Shown: in pieces, positions 27,187-36,239 of the stretch
Position numbering within the stretch: position 1 is the stretch's first letter
Layout: every line of letters starts with the position of its first letter
Assembly (NCBI GenBank): GCA_947449735.1
Contig: CANFTB010000001.1
Location: 186,001 to 250,000, forward strand
Length of the DNA stretch: 64,000 bases
Direction of reading: 5' to 3'
DNA from: Chthoniobacteraceae bacterium
Lineage (GTDB): Bacteria > Verrucomicrobiota > Verrucomicrobiia > Chthoniobacterales > Chthoniobacteraceae
Notes under the pieces: model-generated
Seen by the model: the letters and a program-made list of their open reading frames with translations, nothing else
Database searches by the model: none
Told to the model about the DNA's origin: nothing
Position numbers and translations under genes: made by a program

Positions 27187-29493
27187 ATGAAAAAAGCCCT
27201 CCATATTCTCATCTGGCTCGCAATCGCTCTTCTGGGCGCCGGCGCCTACGCCGTCATCGCCCTCCGCAGAAGCGAGCCGGTCAACTCCGCCTACCTTCTT
27301 GTGGCTGCAGTTTGCACCTACTCCATCGGCTACCGCTTCTACTCCAAATGGGTCGCGGCAAAGGCGCTGGCGCTCAACGACCTCAGAGCCACCCCGTGCG
27401 AGCAGCACGAGGACGGCCGCGACTACGTGCGAACCAATCCCTGGGTTGTTTTTGGCCATCATTTCGCCGCCATCTCCGGCCCGGGACCGCTCGTCGGCCC
27501 CGTCCTTGCCGCGCAGTTCGGCTACCTCCCCGGGACCCTCTGGATTCTGCTGGGGGTGGTGCTAGGAGGAGCCGTTCAGGACATGATCATTCTGGCTTCT
27601 TCCACACGCAGGGACGGACGCTCCCTCGCACAGATGGTCAGAGACGAAATCGGAAGCGCGGCTGGCGCAGTCGGGACCGTGGCGGTGCTGTCGATCATGG
27701 TGATTCTGCTGGCAGTTCTGGCGCTGGTGGTGGTGAACGCCCTGGCCGAAAGTCCCTGGGGGGTGTTCACCGTGGCCGCCACCATTCCGGCCGCCATGTT
27801 TATGGGAGGCTACATGCGCTTTCTGCGGCCGGGCAAAGTTCTAGAGGCCTCCCTCATCGGTGCTGTTCTGCTGCTAGCCTCTGTGTGGGGCGGGCAGTTT
27901 ATCCACTCCAACCCAGAGCTCGCAGCCATTTTTCGAATGAAAGCGAACACGCTGGCCTGGAGTGTCATTGTGTACGGGCTGGCCGCCTCGGTCCTTCCGG
28001 TGTGGCTCCTCCTCGCGCCCCGGGATTATCTGAGCACCTTCCTTAAACTTGGAACCATCCTTGCGCTGGCTCTGGGCGTCCTGATCGTCCTTCCCGACCT
28101 GCACATGCCGGCGCTCACGCAGTTCGTGGATGGCAGCGGACCGGTCATCCCCGGCAAGCTGTTTCCATTCTGTTTTATCACCATCGCCTGCGGGGCGATC
28201 AGCGGCTTTCACGCACTCATTTCCAGCGGTATCACGCCGAAGATCATCACTCGGGAACGCTACATCAGGCCGGTGGGCTACGGCGCGATGTGCCTGGAAT
28301 CCCTGGTGGCCATCCTCGCCCTGATCGCGGCTTGCACCCTGGAGCCTGGAGTTTACTTGTCCATCAACGTAAAGGCTGCCACCGCGGAAGCTGCCATTGC
28401 CAAGGTAACCAGCTTTGGCCCCACCTTCGCCGTCACCCTTGACCAGATGCAGCAACTCGCGCACACCGTTCAAGAGGAAAGCCTCTTCGGACGCACTGGC
28501 GGAGCCGCCACCCTTGCCGTCGGCATGGCCAAACTGTTTGCCTCCGCCTTCGGAGACAAACTCCTAGGGCTCTGGTACCACTTCGCCTTGATGTTCGAGG
28601 CCCTGTTCATCCTCACAACCTTGGACGCAGGCACCCGCGTCGGACGCTATCTGCTTCAGGATGCCCTCGGCCACCGCTGGCCAAAGCTGGGAGACCCCTC
28701 CAACAAGTTCTCCAACCTTCTCTGCAGCAGTTTGATTGTCGCCGCGTGGGGATTTTTCCTGCTGAACGGCGTCGCCGACCCAGAGGGCGGAACCAAGGCC
28801 CTCTGGCCCATCTTCGGCATCGCCAACCAGCTCCTAGCCAGCATCGCGCTGAGCTTCGGAACGATCGTTCTACTTAAGCAACAGCTACGCAAGCAGGACG
28901 GCCGCCCCGCGCTCGCGCTCATCACGGCACTCCCGCTGCTCTGGCTCCTAAGCGTGACGGTGACCGCTGCTGTCGAGAAAATCGGCCATCCCGATCCCAG
29001 AATCGGGTTCGTTGCCGCAGCTCAGAAGGCAGGAGCGGACATCGAAGCGCTCCAAACAGAGGCAGCTTCCGCAGCCGAACCGGAGGCGCTGGCCGGCATT
29101 CAAAAGAAGATCAAAGCCGCTGCACGCGTCCGCACAAACATGCGCACGGACGCAGCGGTCACGGCTGGATTTTTGGCCCTGGTCGGTTTGCTTCTTGGCA
29201 TCACATTGAAGGAGGCGCTGGCCCTCCTGAGCGGCCGTAAGGAAGCAGTATTGGCGGAGACAAAAATTGTCTGGCTGCAGCAGTTGGACGCCAAGAAATC
29301 TGGAGTCCCTGTCGCGGGAATGCTGGGGCTGGGCATAGCCCTGGTTCAGGAGATTTCGGGACAAGCCGCGGTGGAACGCGAGCGGGCCATCCAGCAGGAG
29401 GAATGCAGCTGTCCCGTTAACGTGAATCCCAGGGCGAACGCCTTCATGCTTTCGGCAAACAAACGGTTCAACGGCGTAAACCGCTGCTGTTAG
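27187..29493 (+). CDS. cstA: Carbon starvation protein CstA-family transporter
   Basis: A 768-aa multi-helix inner-membrane protein of the CstA/BtsT family (peptide or pyruvate uptake under carbon limitation). Key segments: NSAYLLVAAVCTYSIGYRFY, NPWVVFGHHFAAISGPGPLVG, PGTLWILLGVVLGGAVQDM, and AISGFHALISSG near the middle. Longer than E. coli CstA (about 700 aa): a hydrophilic helical insertion (about residues 615-650) sits between the last helices, and the C-terminus after about residue 735 carries ECSCPVN and ends NRCC. Stand-alone gene, convergent with lptF/G. Confidence 0.88.
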   Translation: MKKALHILIWLAIALLGAGAYAVIALRRSEPVNSAYLLVAAVCTYSIGYRFYSKWVAAKALALNDLRATPCEQHEDGRDYVRTNPWVVFGHHFAAISGPGPLVGPVLAAQFGYLPGTLWILLGVVLGGAVQDMIILASSTRRDGRSLAQMVRDEIGSAAGAVGTVAVLSIMVILLAVLALVVVNALAESPWGVFTVAATIPAAMFMGGYMRFLRPGKVLEASLIGAVLLLASVWGGQFIHSNPELAAIFRMKANTLAWSVIVYGLAASVLPVWLLLAPRDYLSTFLKLGTILALALGVLIVLPDLHMPALTQFVDGSGPVIPGKLFPFCFITIACGAISGFHALISSGITPKIITRERYIRPVGYGAMCLESLVAILALIAACTLEPGVYLSINVKAATAEAAIAKVTSFGPTFAVTLDQMQQLAHTVQEESLFGRTGGAATLAVGMAKLFASAFGDKLLGLWYHFALMFEALFILTTLDAGTRVGRYLLQDALGHRWPKLGDPSNKFSNLLCSSLIVAAWGFFLLNGVADPEGGTKALWPIFGIANQLLASIALSFGTIVLLKQQLRKQDGRPALALITALPLLWLLSVTVTAAVEKIGHPDPRIGFVAAAQKAGADIEALQTEAASAAEPEALAGIQKKIKAAARVRTNMRTDAAVTAGFLALVGLLLGITLKEALALLSGRKEAVLAETKIVWLQQLDAKKSGVPVAGMLGLGIALVQEISGQAAVERERAIQQEECSCPVNVNPRANAFMLSANKRFNGVNRCC

Positions 29494-29564
29494 GCACGGA
29501 GGCGGTTCAGAGTGAAGGCGCGCCCCCCAGGAATCGGACGACCCTTTCGCTCCTTCACCAAGGA

Positions 29565-30701
29565 TCAGCGCAGCGCCATCCTGCGAAAAAGGAATCCCCC
29601 GAACACAAAAAACAAGAGATTGGGAATCCAAACGAGCAGCTCTGGACGCAGCTCAGGCCTGCTTTTGAAGGAACCGCTCACCAGCGTCAGGAAAAAGTAG
29701 GTAAAAGCCAGAAGCAGCCCCATGAGGAAACCCGCCGAGGTTTCCTTCCTCTGTGTGGTCACTGCCAGGGGCACGGCAATCAAGCCCAAGGCCAAAGCTG
29801 CGAAGGGAAGCGAAAACCGCTTGCTCAGCTCGGTACGTACCTCCGAAAGCTCGCGAGAGGAAACAGGAGGAACCCCCGGATCCAACTTGCCGCCGTTTTC
29901 AATGGCTTCACGAAGCTCGTGAACCGTGAGGCTGCTCAGAGGGCGCCGCTTTTGATTCTTCTCATAAAGCTCCTCAAGGGAAATGGGAATCGTGGTCTGC
30001 TGCATCGTGATCCCCTGCCGGATCCGGAGGTAGCTCTGCGGCACCACCGCGTCGCGCTGCTCGTATCGTGCGTCAAAAAGATTCAACAACAGCCTCCGGT
30101 TCGCCGCGTCTGGAATGACCCTGCCTCGACGGGCGAAAATAACCTTCTGCGGCTCCGAATCCGAACCGAGCTCGTAGACGATCAGGTTTTGGAGTTCCTT
30201 GCCGTCATTGGCTCCGATGTAGATTTTGATTCCCGGAAACGAATCCACCACGCGATCGCCCTCAAACATTGAAAGCGGTCTCTGTATGGCCAGTTCGTAG
30301 AGGGCGAGTTTAAAGCGGGCCTGCGCGGCCGGGGCCAGCTCCAGATTAATCCAAAGCGATGTCGCTCCGCAAATCGCCGCTAGAACGAACACGCTAAGAC
30401 TGACCCTTGGAATGCTGATGCCGCTGGATTTCAGGGCCGTCAACTCGTGCTCCGCGGACATCCGTCCAAACACGAGCAAAACCGCCGTGAGAAACCCCCA
30501 CGGCATGGTAAAAATCATCGAGAACGGGACGATGTAGGAGACAAACGTCAGCAAGAACTCGTACGGCGCGTTCTTGCTGATCAACAGATCAAAGATCTGC
30601 TTGAACACGTTGCCCATCACCAGAACGACGCTGAGCATCACGACCGCCACCAGTGTGGTCAGACCCAGATGCCGCAGAACGTAGCGGTCGATGATTTTCA
30701 T
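29565..30701 (-). CDS. LPS export permease, LptF/LptG (YjgP/YjgQ) family
   Basis: A 378-aa inner-membrane protein of the Lpt complex, which extracts lipopolysaccharide from the inner membrane and passes it to the periplasmic bridge. Three N-terminal helices (MKIIDRYVLRHLGLTTLVAVVML), the conserved SAEHELTALKSSGIS segment, a central periplasmic beta-jellyroll and three C-terminal helices with LPFAALALGLIAVPLAV. Whether it is LptF or LptG cannot be decided; only one copy lies in this window. Its presence supports an outer membrane with LPS, in line with the glycan locus at 42-48 kb. Confidence 0.85.
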   Translation of the reverse strand: MKIIDRYVLRHLGLTTLVAVVMLSVVLVMGNVFKQIFDLLISKNAPYEFLLTFVSYIVPFSMIFTMPWGFLTAVLLVFGRMSAEHELTALKSSGISIPRVSLSVFVLAAICGATSLWINLELAPAAQARFKLALYELAIQRPLSMFEGDRVVDSFPGIKIYIGANDGKELQNLIVYELGSDSEPQKVIFARRGRVIPDAANRRLLLNLFDARYEQRDAVVPQSYLRIRQGITMQQTTIPISLEELYEKNQKRRPLSSLTVHELREAIENGGKLDPGVPPVSSRELSEVRTELSKRFSLPFAALALGLIAVPLAVTTQRKETSAGFLMGLLLAFTYFFLTLVSGSFKSRPELRPELLVWIPNLLFFVFGGFLFRRMALR

Positions 30702-30866
30702 TTGTCCGTTCGGCTATTCCGCCAACTCCTTCCACGGCCTACAATCCCTCAACCCGCAACACCCAAGCAAAACTCCCGAAGCCTGACTTGGGTGGGAACG
30801 CAGCCCCTTTAGAAACTAAAGCGCCTGAGCACCGGCGGGCCCGCGATGTATTTGAGTGAGGGCGCC

Positions 30867-32048
30867 TTAAAGGTGGATCTCCATCCCTTCGCGCGCAGCG
30901 TCAATGCGTATTTGGAAGCCCTTCTCCGCCGCGAAGGCCCGGGCCTCCCGGACCATTTTGTTGATCCCGTCGTCTGTACGCATCGGGTCGTGGTGGAAAA
31001 GCACGAGATGTTCCACCCCGGCCTCGCCGGCCATTTCAACCACGTCTTCAAATGCGGAATGCCCCCACCCGACCTTGGTTTTGTACTCGGCACGGGTGTA
31101 CTGAGCGTCATGGATCAGGATGCGAACCCCGTGCAGGGTTTCAACCATCCGGTCGTGGAGATGTTGTGCCGTTTCCCGGGGCAGGTGCGTCGCCTGACCT
31201 TCGCTGTTGATTTCGTTGTCCGATACATAGGCGACGGAGCCTGCCCGCGTTTCAAAGCGGAAACCCGCGCACCGGCCGGGATGGTTGGTGAAAAATGCGA
31301 TCACCTTCACTTCGCCGAGTTCAAAATGGTCGTCCACTTCCTGCACATCCGGATGGGCGGGCATGTCATCCATCGAAACCGGAAAGTACGTGGGCTCCAT
31401 CTGCATCGCCAAGACGTCGGCCAAATGGTGGCGAACCGCGGAATACCCCAAAATGTGGAGCCGATTGTTCGGGATGAAGGCCGGAACAAAGAAAGGCAGC
31501 CCTTGAATGTGATCCCAGTGCGTGTGGCTGATGAGCAGGTGCATGTCGAGCGGCTCCTTCGCCCTGGCCGCGCGCGCCATCAGATCCATTCCCAGCATCC
31601 GGATCCCGCTGCCGGCGTCCAGAATGATGGAATGATTGTCTACGTTCAACTCTACACACGAGGTGTTCCCCCCGTAAAAAGCCGTGTTCGGTCCGGGCGT
31701 CGGGATCGATCCGCGCACCCCCCAGAACCGCAAAACGACTCCGCTGGATGGCTTCGACGCTGCCGAGGGAACATCCAGAGTGTCCGCGAGTGCGTCGAGT
31801 TCGCTCAGCACAGGCACCATCACGAGAGGCACCTTCAAATGGTCACCGCCAGACTTCATCCAGTTCGCCACCTCGTTTGAGTCGACGGAAGCTGCGTCCA
31901 CTAGAATCGCATGCACATGCTCGGCGTCCGGTTGATCCCCCTCTGAAAACCCCTCGACGCTAGCCACCCGCCAACCCCTCGCGAGCAGCGTCCCCTCCAT
32001 CACCGTCCGCCAGTGTGCGTCCCTAGATACAATAATTGCGTTTTTCAT
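30867..32048 (-). CDS. MBL-fold metallohydrolase with receiver-like N-terminal domain
   Basis: A 393-aa cytoplasmic protein; start at 32048 (MKNAIIVSRDAHWRTVMEG). Residues 1-95 look like a shortened, degenerate response-regulator receiver (alpha/beta pattern, possible phosphoacceptor in AILVDAASVD, late SAASKP resembling the receiver Lys). From about residue 104 it is a metallo-beta-lactamase fold of the PhnP/cyclic-phosphodiesterase-like group: FWGVRGSIPTPGP, YGGNTSC, metal motif SHTHWDHIQG, later FTNHPGRC, YVSDNE and LFHHDP. Substrate unknown. An operator-like palindrome (32155-32171) lies 107 bp upstream, shared in sequence with the znuA operator. Confidence 0.8.
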   Translation of the reverse strand: MKNAIIVSRDAHWRTVMEGTLLARGWRVASVEGFSEGDQPDAEHVHAILVDAASVDSNEVANWMKSGGDHLKVPLVMVPVLSELDALADTLDVPSAASKPSSGVVLRFWGVRGSIPTPGPNTAFYGGNTSCVELNVDNHSIILDAGSGIRMLGMDLMARAARAKEPLDMHLLISHTHWDHIQGLPFFVPAFIPNNRLHILGYSAVRHHLADVLAMQMEPTYFPVSMDDMPAHPDVQEVDDHFELGEVKVIAFFTNHPGRCAGFRFETRAGSVAYVSDNEINSEGQATHLPRETAQHLHDRMVETLHGVRILIHDAQYTRAEYKTKVGWGHSAFEDVVEMAGEAGVEHLVLFHHDPMRTDDGINKMVREARAFAAEKGFQIRIDAAREGMEIHL

Positions 32049-32154
32049 CCCTAAGCATTCTCTGTAAAACAAACCTTACATTGGAACAGTATTGAGGGCC
32101 GATACAAGCCCGTCTTCTCAGTTTACATTAGTTTTCGCAGCTGCACATCCTGCC

Positions 32155-32171
32155 TCGCATTTCATTTGCGA
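32155..32171. promoter_or_regulatory. 17-bp palindrome, second copy of the znuA operator motif
   Basis: TCGCATTTCATTTGCGA. On the minus strand the znuA site reads TTGCATTTCATTTGCAA: the central 15 positions match and the only differences, at positions 2 and 16, are symmetric and keep the palindrome (C/G for T/A). It lies in the 238-bp divergent region between the MBL gene and the secreted alpha/beta hydrolase gene. Confidence 0.55.
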
Positions 32172-32286
32172 TCGCGCTCCCAAGTTCATTCTTCCCCCCG
32201 AAAACTCGCAAAAATTCCCTCAACCGCCGGGGCGACCCTTGCCCGCTTTACCCCGCAAAAACAACACCATCCCAAATTCTCCGTCT

Positions 32287-34269
32287 GTGAAAAAATCCCC
32301 CCTCATTGCTCTCCTCCTCGCTGCCTCTCCCCTTGCTTTCGCTCAAACGCCCACCGCCCCTTCCCCGCCGCCGGGCATCGAAATCCCGGCGCAGGAACGG
32401 CAGGAAATCGCCGCCGAACTCGCCCGGCTCCAGACCGATTTTAAAAATCTCGCGGACTCTGAAAAGCTTGCCGCCAACCTATCCGCTCGGCTTCCCGACG
32501 TCGAAATCTTTGCCATCGCGGTTTTCAGGGCACTGGAGTGGGGCGAGTTTTACGACCTCAAACAAACGGCCGCCGCCCGAAAACTGCTTAAGGAGGGGCG
32601 CACTCGCCTCGAGTCATTGAAAGCCGGCGACGCTCCCTGGACGCGAGCCAAGGGACTCGTGGTCCGCGGTTTCCGCTCCCGCATCGACGGCTCCGTCCAG
32701 CCCTACGGCATCGTCATTCCCGACGAAACGCCCGCCGCCCCGGCTCGCCTGGATGTCTGGTTACACGGCCGCAATGACAAGCTCACCGAGTTGGCCTTTC
32801 TAACGGAACGTATGAAAAGCCGCGGTGAATTCACCCCTCCCGGCGCCTACGTCCTCCACCCCTACGGCCGCCTTTGCAACGGATTCAAGTTCGCCGGCGA
32901 AACCGACGTGCTCGAGGCCGTCGCCGACGCCCAACTCCAGTACGGTACCAGCCCCGCGCATGTGGCCATTCGCGGCTTCTCCATGGGGGGAGCAGGTTCC
33001 TGGCACCTAGCCGCCCACTACACGTCCCGGTGGGCCGTCGCCAATCCAGGGGCCGGTTTCGTGGAAACCGCCCAATATGCGAAAGTCTTCGCCCCCGACA
33101 AGCCAGTCCCACCGTGGTGGGAACAGGTCCTCTGGCGCCTCTACGACGTGCCAGGCTACGTTTCCAACCTCAAAAACCGCCCTGTGATCGCCTACTCCGG
33201 CGAAATCGACCCTCAAAAACAGGCGGCCGACCTCATGATCAACGCCGCCGCCGCCGCCGGGTTCAACATCCCGCATCTCATCGGACCCGCCACCGGCCAC
33301 AAGTTTCATCCCGAGACCAAACTCGAGGTTGCAGCGAAGGTGGACGCGGCCGCGCAAGCCGGCAGCCCAGCCGCGCCTGAAAAAGTGAGCCTCACCACCT
33401 TCACTCTGCGCTACAACCGCATGGACTGGGTCGAAATCACCGGCCTCCAAAAGCACTGGGAAGAGTCCTCTGTCGACGCCGTCCGCACCGCCCCGGGGCA
33501 AATAACAATCACTACCAAAGGAGTTTCCTCCCTATCATTGAACCCGCCGTCCGCATGGAGGCCGACAGACTCGTGGAATTTGTCTGTCGACGGCCAGGCC
33601 ATCTCGGCCTCCGCGACGCCTTCCATCCACCTTGAGAAAAACGGGGCCGCATGGGTGGTCTCCTCTTCGCCCGCCTCCGAAGGAAGAAAACGCCACGGCT
33701 TGCAAGGCCCGATCGACGACGCATTTCAAGAGCCATTCGTTTTCGTGCGCCCGACCGGAAAGGCGCTTAACCCAGCGACTGAAGCGTGGACACACTCCGA
33801 AATGGAGCGTGCCATCGCCCAGTGGAAGCGGGTGTTCCGCGGCGAAATCAAGACAGTGGCGGACACCGAGGTGACTCCGGATTTAATGAAAAGCCACCAC
33901 CTCGTCCTCTGGGGCGATCCCGGCTCCAACCAGGTTCTCGCAAAACTGCTGGGTGGCGCGAAAGAGCAGTCCGGCTCCGCCAAGCTGCCTATTCACTGGA
34001 ACAAGAATGAGCTCAAAATGGGCACTGGGACCTACTCGGCAGCGCACCACGCCCCCGTTCTTGTGTACCCCAACCCACTCTCGCCCTCGCGCTATGTCGT
34101 GATCAATAGCACGTTCACATTCCGCCAGGGATCCGACACCACAAACGCGCTCCAAACTCCGAAGCTCCCCGACTGGGCGGTCGTCGACCTGCGCACTCCC
34201 CCCTCAAAGCTGGCCCCCGGTGAAGTCGTCGATGCAGGCTTCTTCAACGAGCAATGGCAGCTGCCTTGA
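32287..34269 (+). CDS. Secreted alpha/beta hydrolase, prolyl-oligopeptidase-like
   Basis: A 660-aa protein with a GTG start at 32287 chosen because a signal peptide begins there (KKSPLIALLLAASPLAFAQ); frame is open further upstream but without a plausible start. Residues about 30-360 hold the catalytic domain: nucleophile Ser232 in RGFSMGGAGSWH, Asp in YSGEIDPQ, and His in ATGHKFHPE. The C-terminal 300 residues, with DDAFQEPFVFV and LVLWGDPGSNQV, are an accessory region common in PVC-bacterial members. Probably a periplasmic esterase or peptidase; substrate unknown. Divergent from the MBL gene with a shared palindromic operator. Confidence 0.8.
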   Translation: MKKSPLIALLLAASPLAFAQTPTAPSPPPGIEIPAQERQEIAAELARLQTDFKNLADSEKLAANLSARLPDVEIFAIAVFRALEWGEFYDLKQTAAARKLLKEGRTRLESLKAGDAPWTRAKGLVVRGFRSRIDGSVQPYGIVIPDETPAAPARLDVWLHGRNDKLTELAFLTERMKSRGEFTPPGAYVLHPYGRLCNGFKFAGETDVLEAVADAQLQYGTSPAHVAIRGFSMGGAGSWHLAAHYTSRWAVANPGAGFVETAQYAKVFAPDKPVPPWWEQVLWRLYDVPGYVSNLKNRPVIAYSGEIDPQKQAADLMINAAAAAGFNIPHLIGPATGHKFHPETKLEVAAKVDAAAQAGSPAAPEKVSLTTFTLRYNRMDWVEITGLQKHWEESSVDAVRTAPGQITITTKGVSSLSLNPPSAWRPTDSWNLSVDGQAISASATPSIHLEKNGAAWVVSSSPASEGRKRHGLQGPIDDAFQEPFVFVRPTGKALNPATEAWTHSEMERAIAQWKRVFRGEIKTVADTEVTPDLMKSHHLVLWGDPGSNQVLAKLLGGAKEQSGSAKLPIHWNKNELKMGTGTYSAAHHAPVLVYPNPLSPSRYVVINSTFTFRQGSDTTNALQTPKLPDWAVVDLRTPPSKLAPGEVVDAGFFNEQWQLP

Positions 34270-34328
34270 CCAGGCCTTAGTTCCATCAGCATCCAGTGCC
34301 TCGCCTCTTGGCTCTCACATCACTCGCC

Positions 34329-34931
34329 CTATGCGGAGCGCGTGATGTGCGGCTCCCGGAGATACAAGGGCTCCAAATCGCCGCGCTGGATGATCCCCGA
34401 ATCGCGCGCCGCCAGTTCCGCCAAAACCGCTGCGCGCGGCGCGCGGAACTCGGCGCCGAGCGCTTCGGGAAGAATCTCGGAAGAACGCACCACCCCGGAA
34501 CCCGAAGCCACCGCAGACGAAAGTTCTTCCGAGGACCCCAGCAAAACGGGGCCGGTTTGACACTCGCCCGCGGCAATCTGTGAGTAGTACCAGGTTCCCC
34601 GGCGGGCATCGCCGATCACCTGAAATACTTCACCCGGCTCGCCCATCGCGGTGACACTGGCGATTCCCACCAACTCGCATCCCCAGACGCTCTGCAAACC
34701 CAACGCCGCGGCAATTCCAATCCGCACACCGGCGTACGACCCAGGACCAAGACCAACCACGATGCGGTCCACAGGTTCGCTTCCTTCGAGCAATTCAGCG
34801 AGCGCGGGAAACAAATCCGCGGAGAGCGAGCGCTTACTCGCAAACTCACGGGAACCGATTACCAGGCCGTCCCGCCAGAGCGCCAGCGACGCGAAATCTG
34901 AGGAGGACTCGAAAGCTAGAATGTTTCTCAT
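34329..34931 (-). CDS. tsaB: tRNA threonylcarbamoyladenosine (t6A) biosynthesis protein TsaB
   Basis: A 200-aa ASKHA-fold partner of TsaD in attaching threonylcarbamoyl to A37 of ANN-decoding tRNAs. Start at 34931 (MRNILAFESSSDFASLAL, the family N-terminus); overlaps the tsaE stop by 4 bp. The segment DRIVVGLGPGSYAGVRIGIA is the TsaB signature. It lacks the metal-binding residues of TsaD, as usual. Last gene of the operon; tsaD and tsaC are not in the window. Confidence 0.92.
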   Translation of the reverse strand: MRNILAFESSSDFASLALWRDGLVIGSREFASKRSLSADLFPALAELLEGSEPVDRIVVGLGPGSYAGVRIGIAAALGLQSVWGCELVGIASVTAMGEPGEVFQVIGDARRGTWYYSQIAAGECQTGPVLLGSSEELSSAVASGSGVVRSSEILPEALGAEFRAPRAAVLAELAARDSGIIQRGDLEPLYLREPHITRSA

Positions 34932-35344
34932 GACACCTCCAAAATCCGCGTGTCCCCTTCCCCGATCAAGAACCGAACCCTGATGGCATCTTTTGGCAGT
35001 TCCTCCCCGAAGCGGTCCGCCCATTCCACGATGAGGACACCGTCCTCGCGCAAATAGTCCTCCCAACCGATGCCGCGCAGCTCCGAGGCCGCCTCAAGCC
35101 GGTAAAAGTCAAAATGATACACGGGCAGACGCCCGTCCCGGTATTCGTGTACCAAGGTGAACGTCGGGCTGGAGACCTCCTGCGGGTCGCCCCCCAGGCC
35201 GCCAACTATCCCTTTGGTAAAATGCGTTTTGCCGGCTCCGAGATCTCCGCACAGAGCCACAACGTCCCCTCCTCGCAGCCGCCTGGAGAGGATCTCGCCC
35301 GCGTTCACCGTTTCTGCGGCGCTATTGGAAATGATTGTATCCAC
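34928..35344 (-). CDS. tsaE: t6A biosynthesis ATPase TsaE
   Basis: A 138-aa P-loop protein of the TsaB-TsaD-TsaE complex. Walker A GDLGAGKTHF at residues 33-42, followed by SSPTFTLVHEYRD and YHFDFYRLE, which are diagnostic for the family, and VEWADRFGEELP near the end. ATP hydrolysis resets the complex between t6A cycles. Overlaps thiL by 23 bp and tsaB by 4 bp, so translation of the three is coupled. Confidence 0.94.
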   Translation of the reverse strand: MDTIISNSAAETVNAGEILSRRLRGGDVVALCGDLGAGKTHFTKGIVGGLGGDPQEVSSPTFTLVHEYRDGRLPVYHFDFYRLEAASELRGIGWEDYLREDGVLIVEWADRFGEELPKDAIRVRFLIGEGDTRILEVS

Positions 35345-36239
35345 CTTGTTTGAACAATTCCTCCGGCTGAAATCCCTCGCCCGCCTCGCGCAGGCACCCG
35401 ATCTGCGTCAGCGGAACCGCTGAAAACCTGGCACTCCATTCCCGCTCCAGCGCTTCAGCTTTCGCTGCGGGAACGGCCAGCAGCAACTCAAAATCCTCCC
35501 CGTCGTTGAAGGCCTCGCGGACGCCACATCCCGGGTTGCACGGCACCCGCGCAGGATCAACCTCCACACCGCATCCGCTTGCCCGGGCCATGCGCGGCAC
35601 GTCCGCCCCGAGGCCGTCGGAAACATCCATCATGGCAGATACGCAGCGTTGTTCCGCGAGCCAGCAAGCCTCCTCAAGGCGCGGCTCAAAATCCAGATGC
35701 CGCCCGCTTTGAAGCGATCCGCCGAGACGCCCCGTCACGTACAATCGGTCCCCAGGCCGGCCTCCGGAGCGCAGCAAGCAACGGGAGCCTTCCACAGCCC
35801 CGGTTAAAAAGACGCTGCAAACGAGCGCCCCCAGAGTCTTTCCTGTCTCCCCGCCGACAACGGACACGCCGTAGGTCGAAGCGGCCTTTGCAAGACCGCG
35901 GTACAATTCCAGGAGTTCTTCCACGGGCGTCGAGGGACCCGCCGCGATCGTGACGAGTGCATGTTTGGGACGACCTCCCATCGCCGCAATATCACTGACG
36001 GCACGGCACATCGCCTTCCAGCCGACCCGTTGCATTTTCTCACCACTCAAAAAATGGACCCCCTCCACCACGGAGTCCGCCTTCAAAAGAGTACAAAGAG
36101 GAGAACCCTCCACCTGAACGACTGCACAGTCGTCCCCGGGGCCCACGAGCACATCGGGTGAGGAGCTCGGGAGAAGTTCGAGCAGCTTTTGGATGACCGC
36201 GTCCTCCCCGAGGTGGGAAAGCGTCAGTGCGGCAGCCAT
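35322..36239 (-). CDS. thiL: Thiamine-monophosphate kinase
   Basis: Phosphorylates thiamine monophosphate to the active cofactor thiamine diphosphate (305 aa). Start at 36239 (MAAALTLSHLGEDAVIQKLL). Family landmarks: VGPGDDCAVVQ, LLKADSVVEGVHF, VGWKAMCRAVSDIAAMGGRP, SVVGGETG, MDVSDGLGADVPRMA and FNDGEDFELLLAVP, with the metal/ATP-binding Asp residues all present. Overlaps the upstream protease gene by 16 bp and tsaE by 23 bp. Confidence 0.94.
   Translation of the reverse strand: MAAALTLSHLGEDAVIQKLLELLPSSSPDVLVGPGDDCAVVQVEGSPLCTLLKADSVVEGVHFLSGEKMQRVGWKAMCRAVSDIAAMGGRPKHALVTIAAGPSTPVEELLELYRGLAKAASTYGVSVVGGETGKTLGALVCSVFLTGAVEGSRCLLRSGGRPGDRLYVTGRLGGSLQSGRHLDFEPRLEEACWLAEQRCVSAMMDVSDGLGADVPRMARASGCGVEVDPARVPCNPGCGVREAFNDGEDFELLLAVPAAKAEALEREWSARFSAVPLTQIGCLREAGEGFQPEELFKQGGYNHFQ

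Noticed and set aside
30690-30705. TTTCATTTG at the lptF/G start as another copy of the znuA palindrome
   Set aside because: Only 9 bases match and the flanks are not symmetric; it overlaps the start codon.
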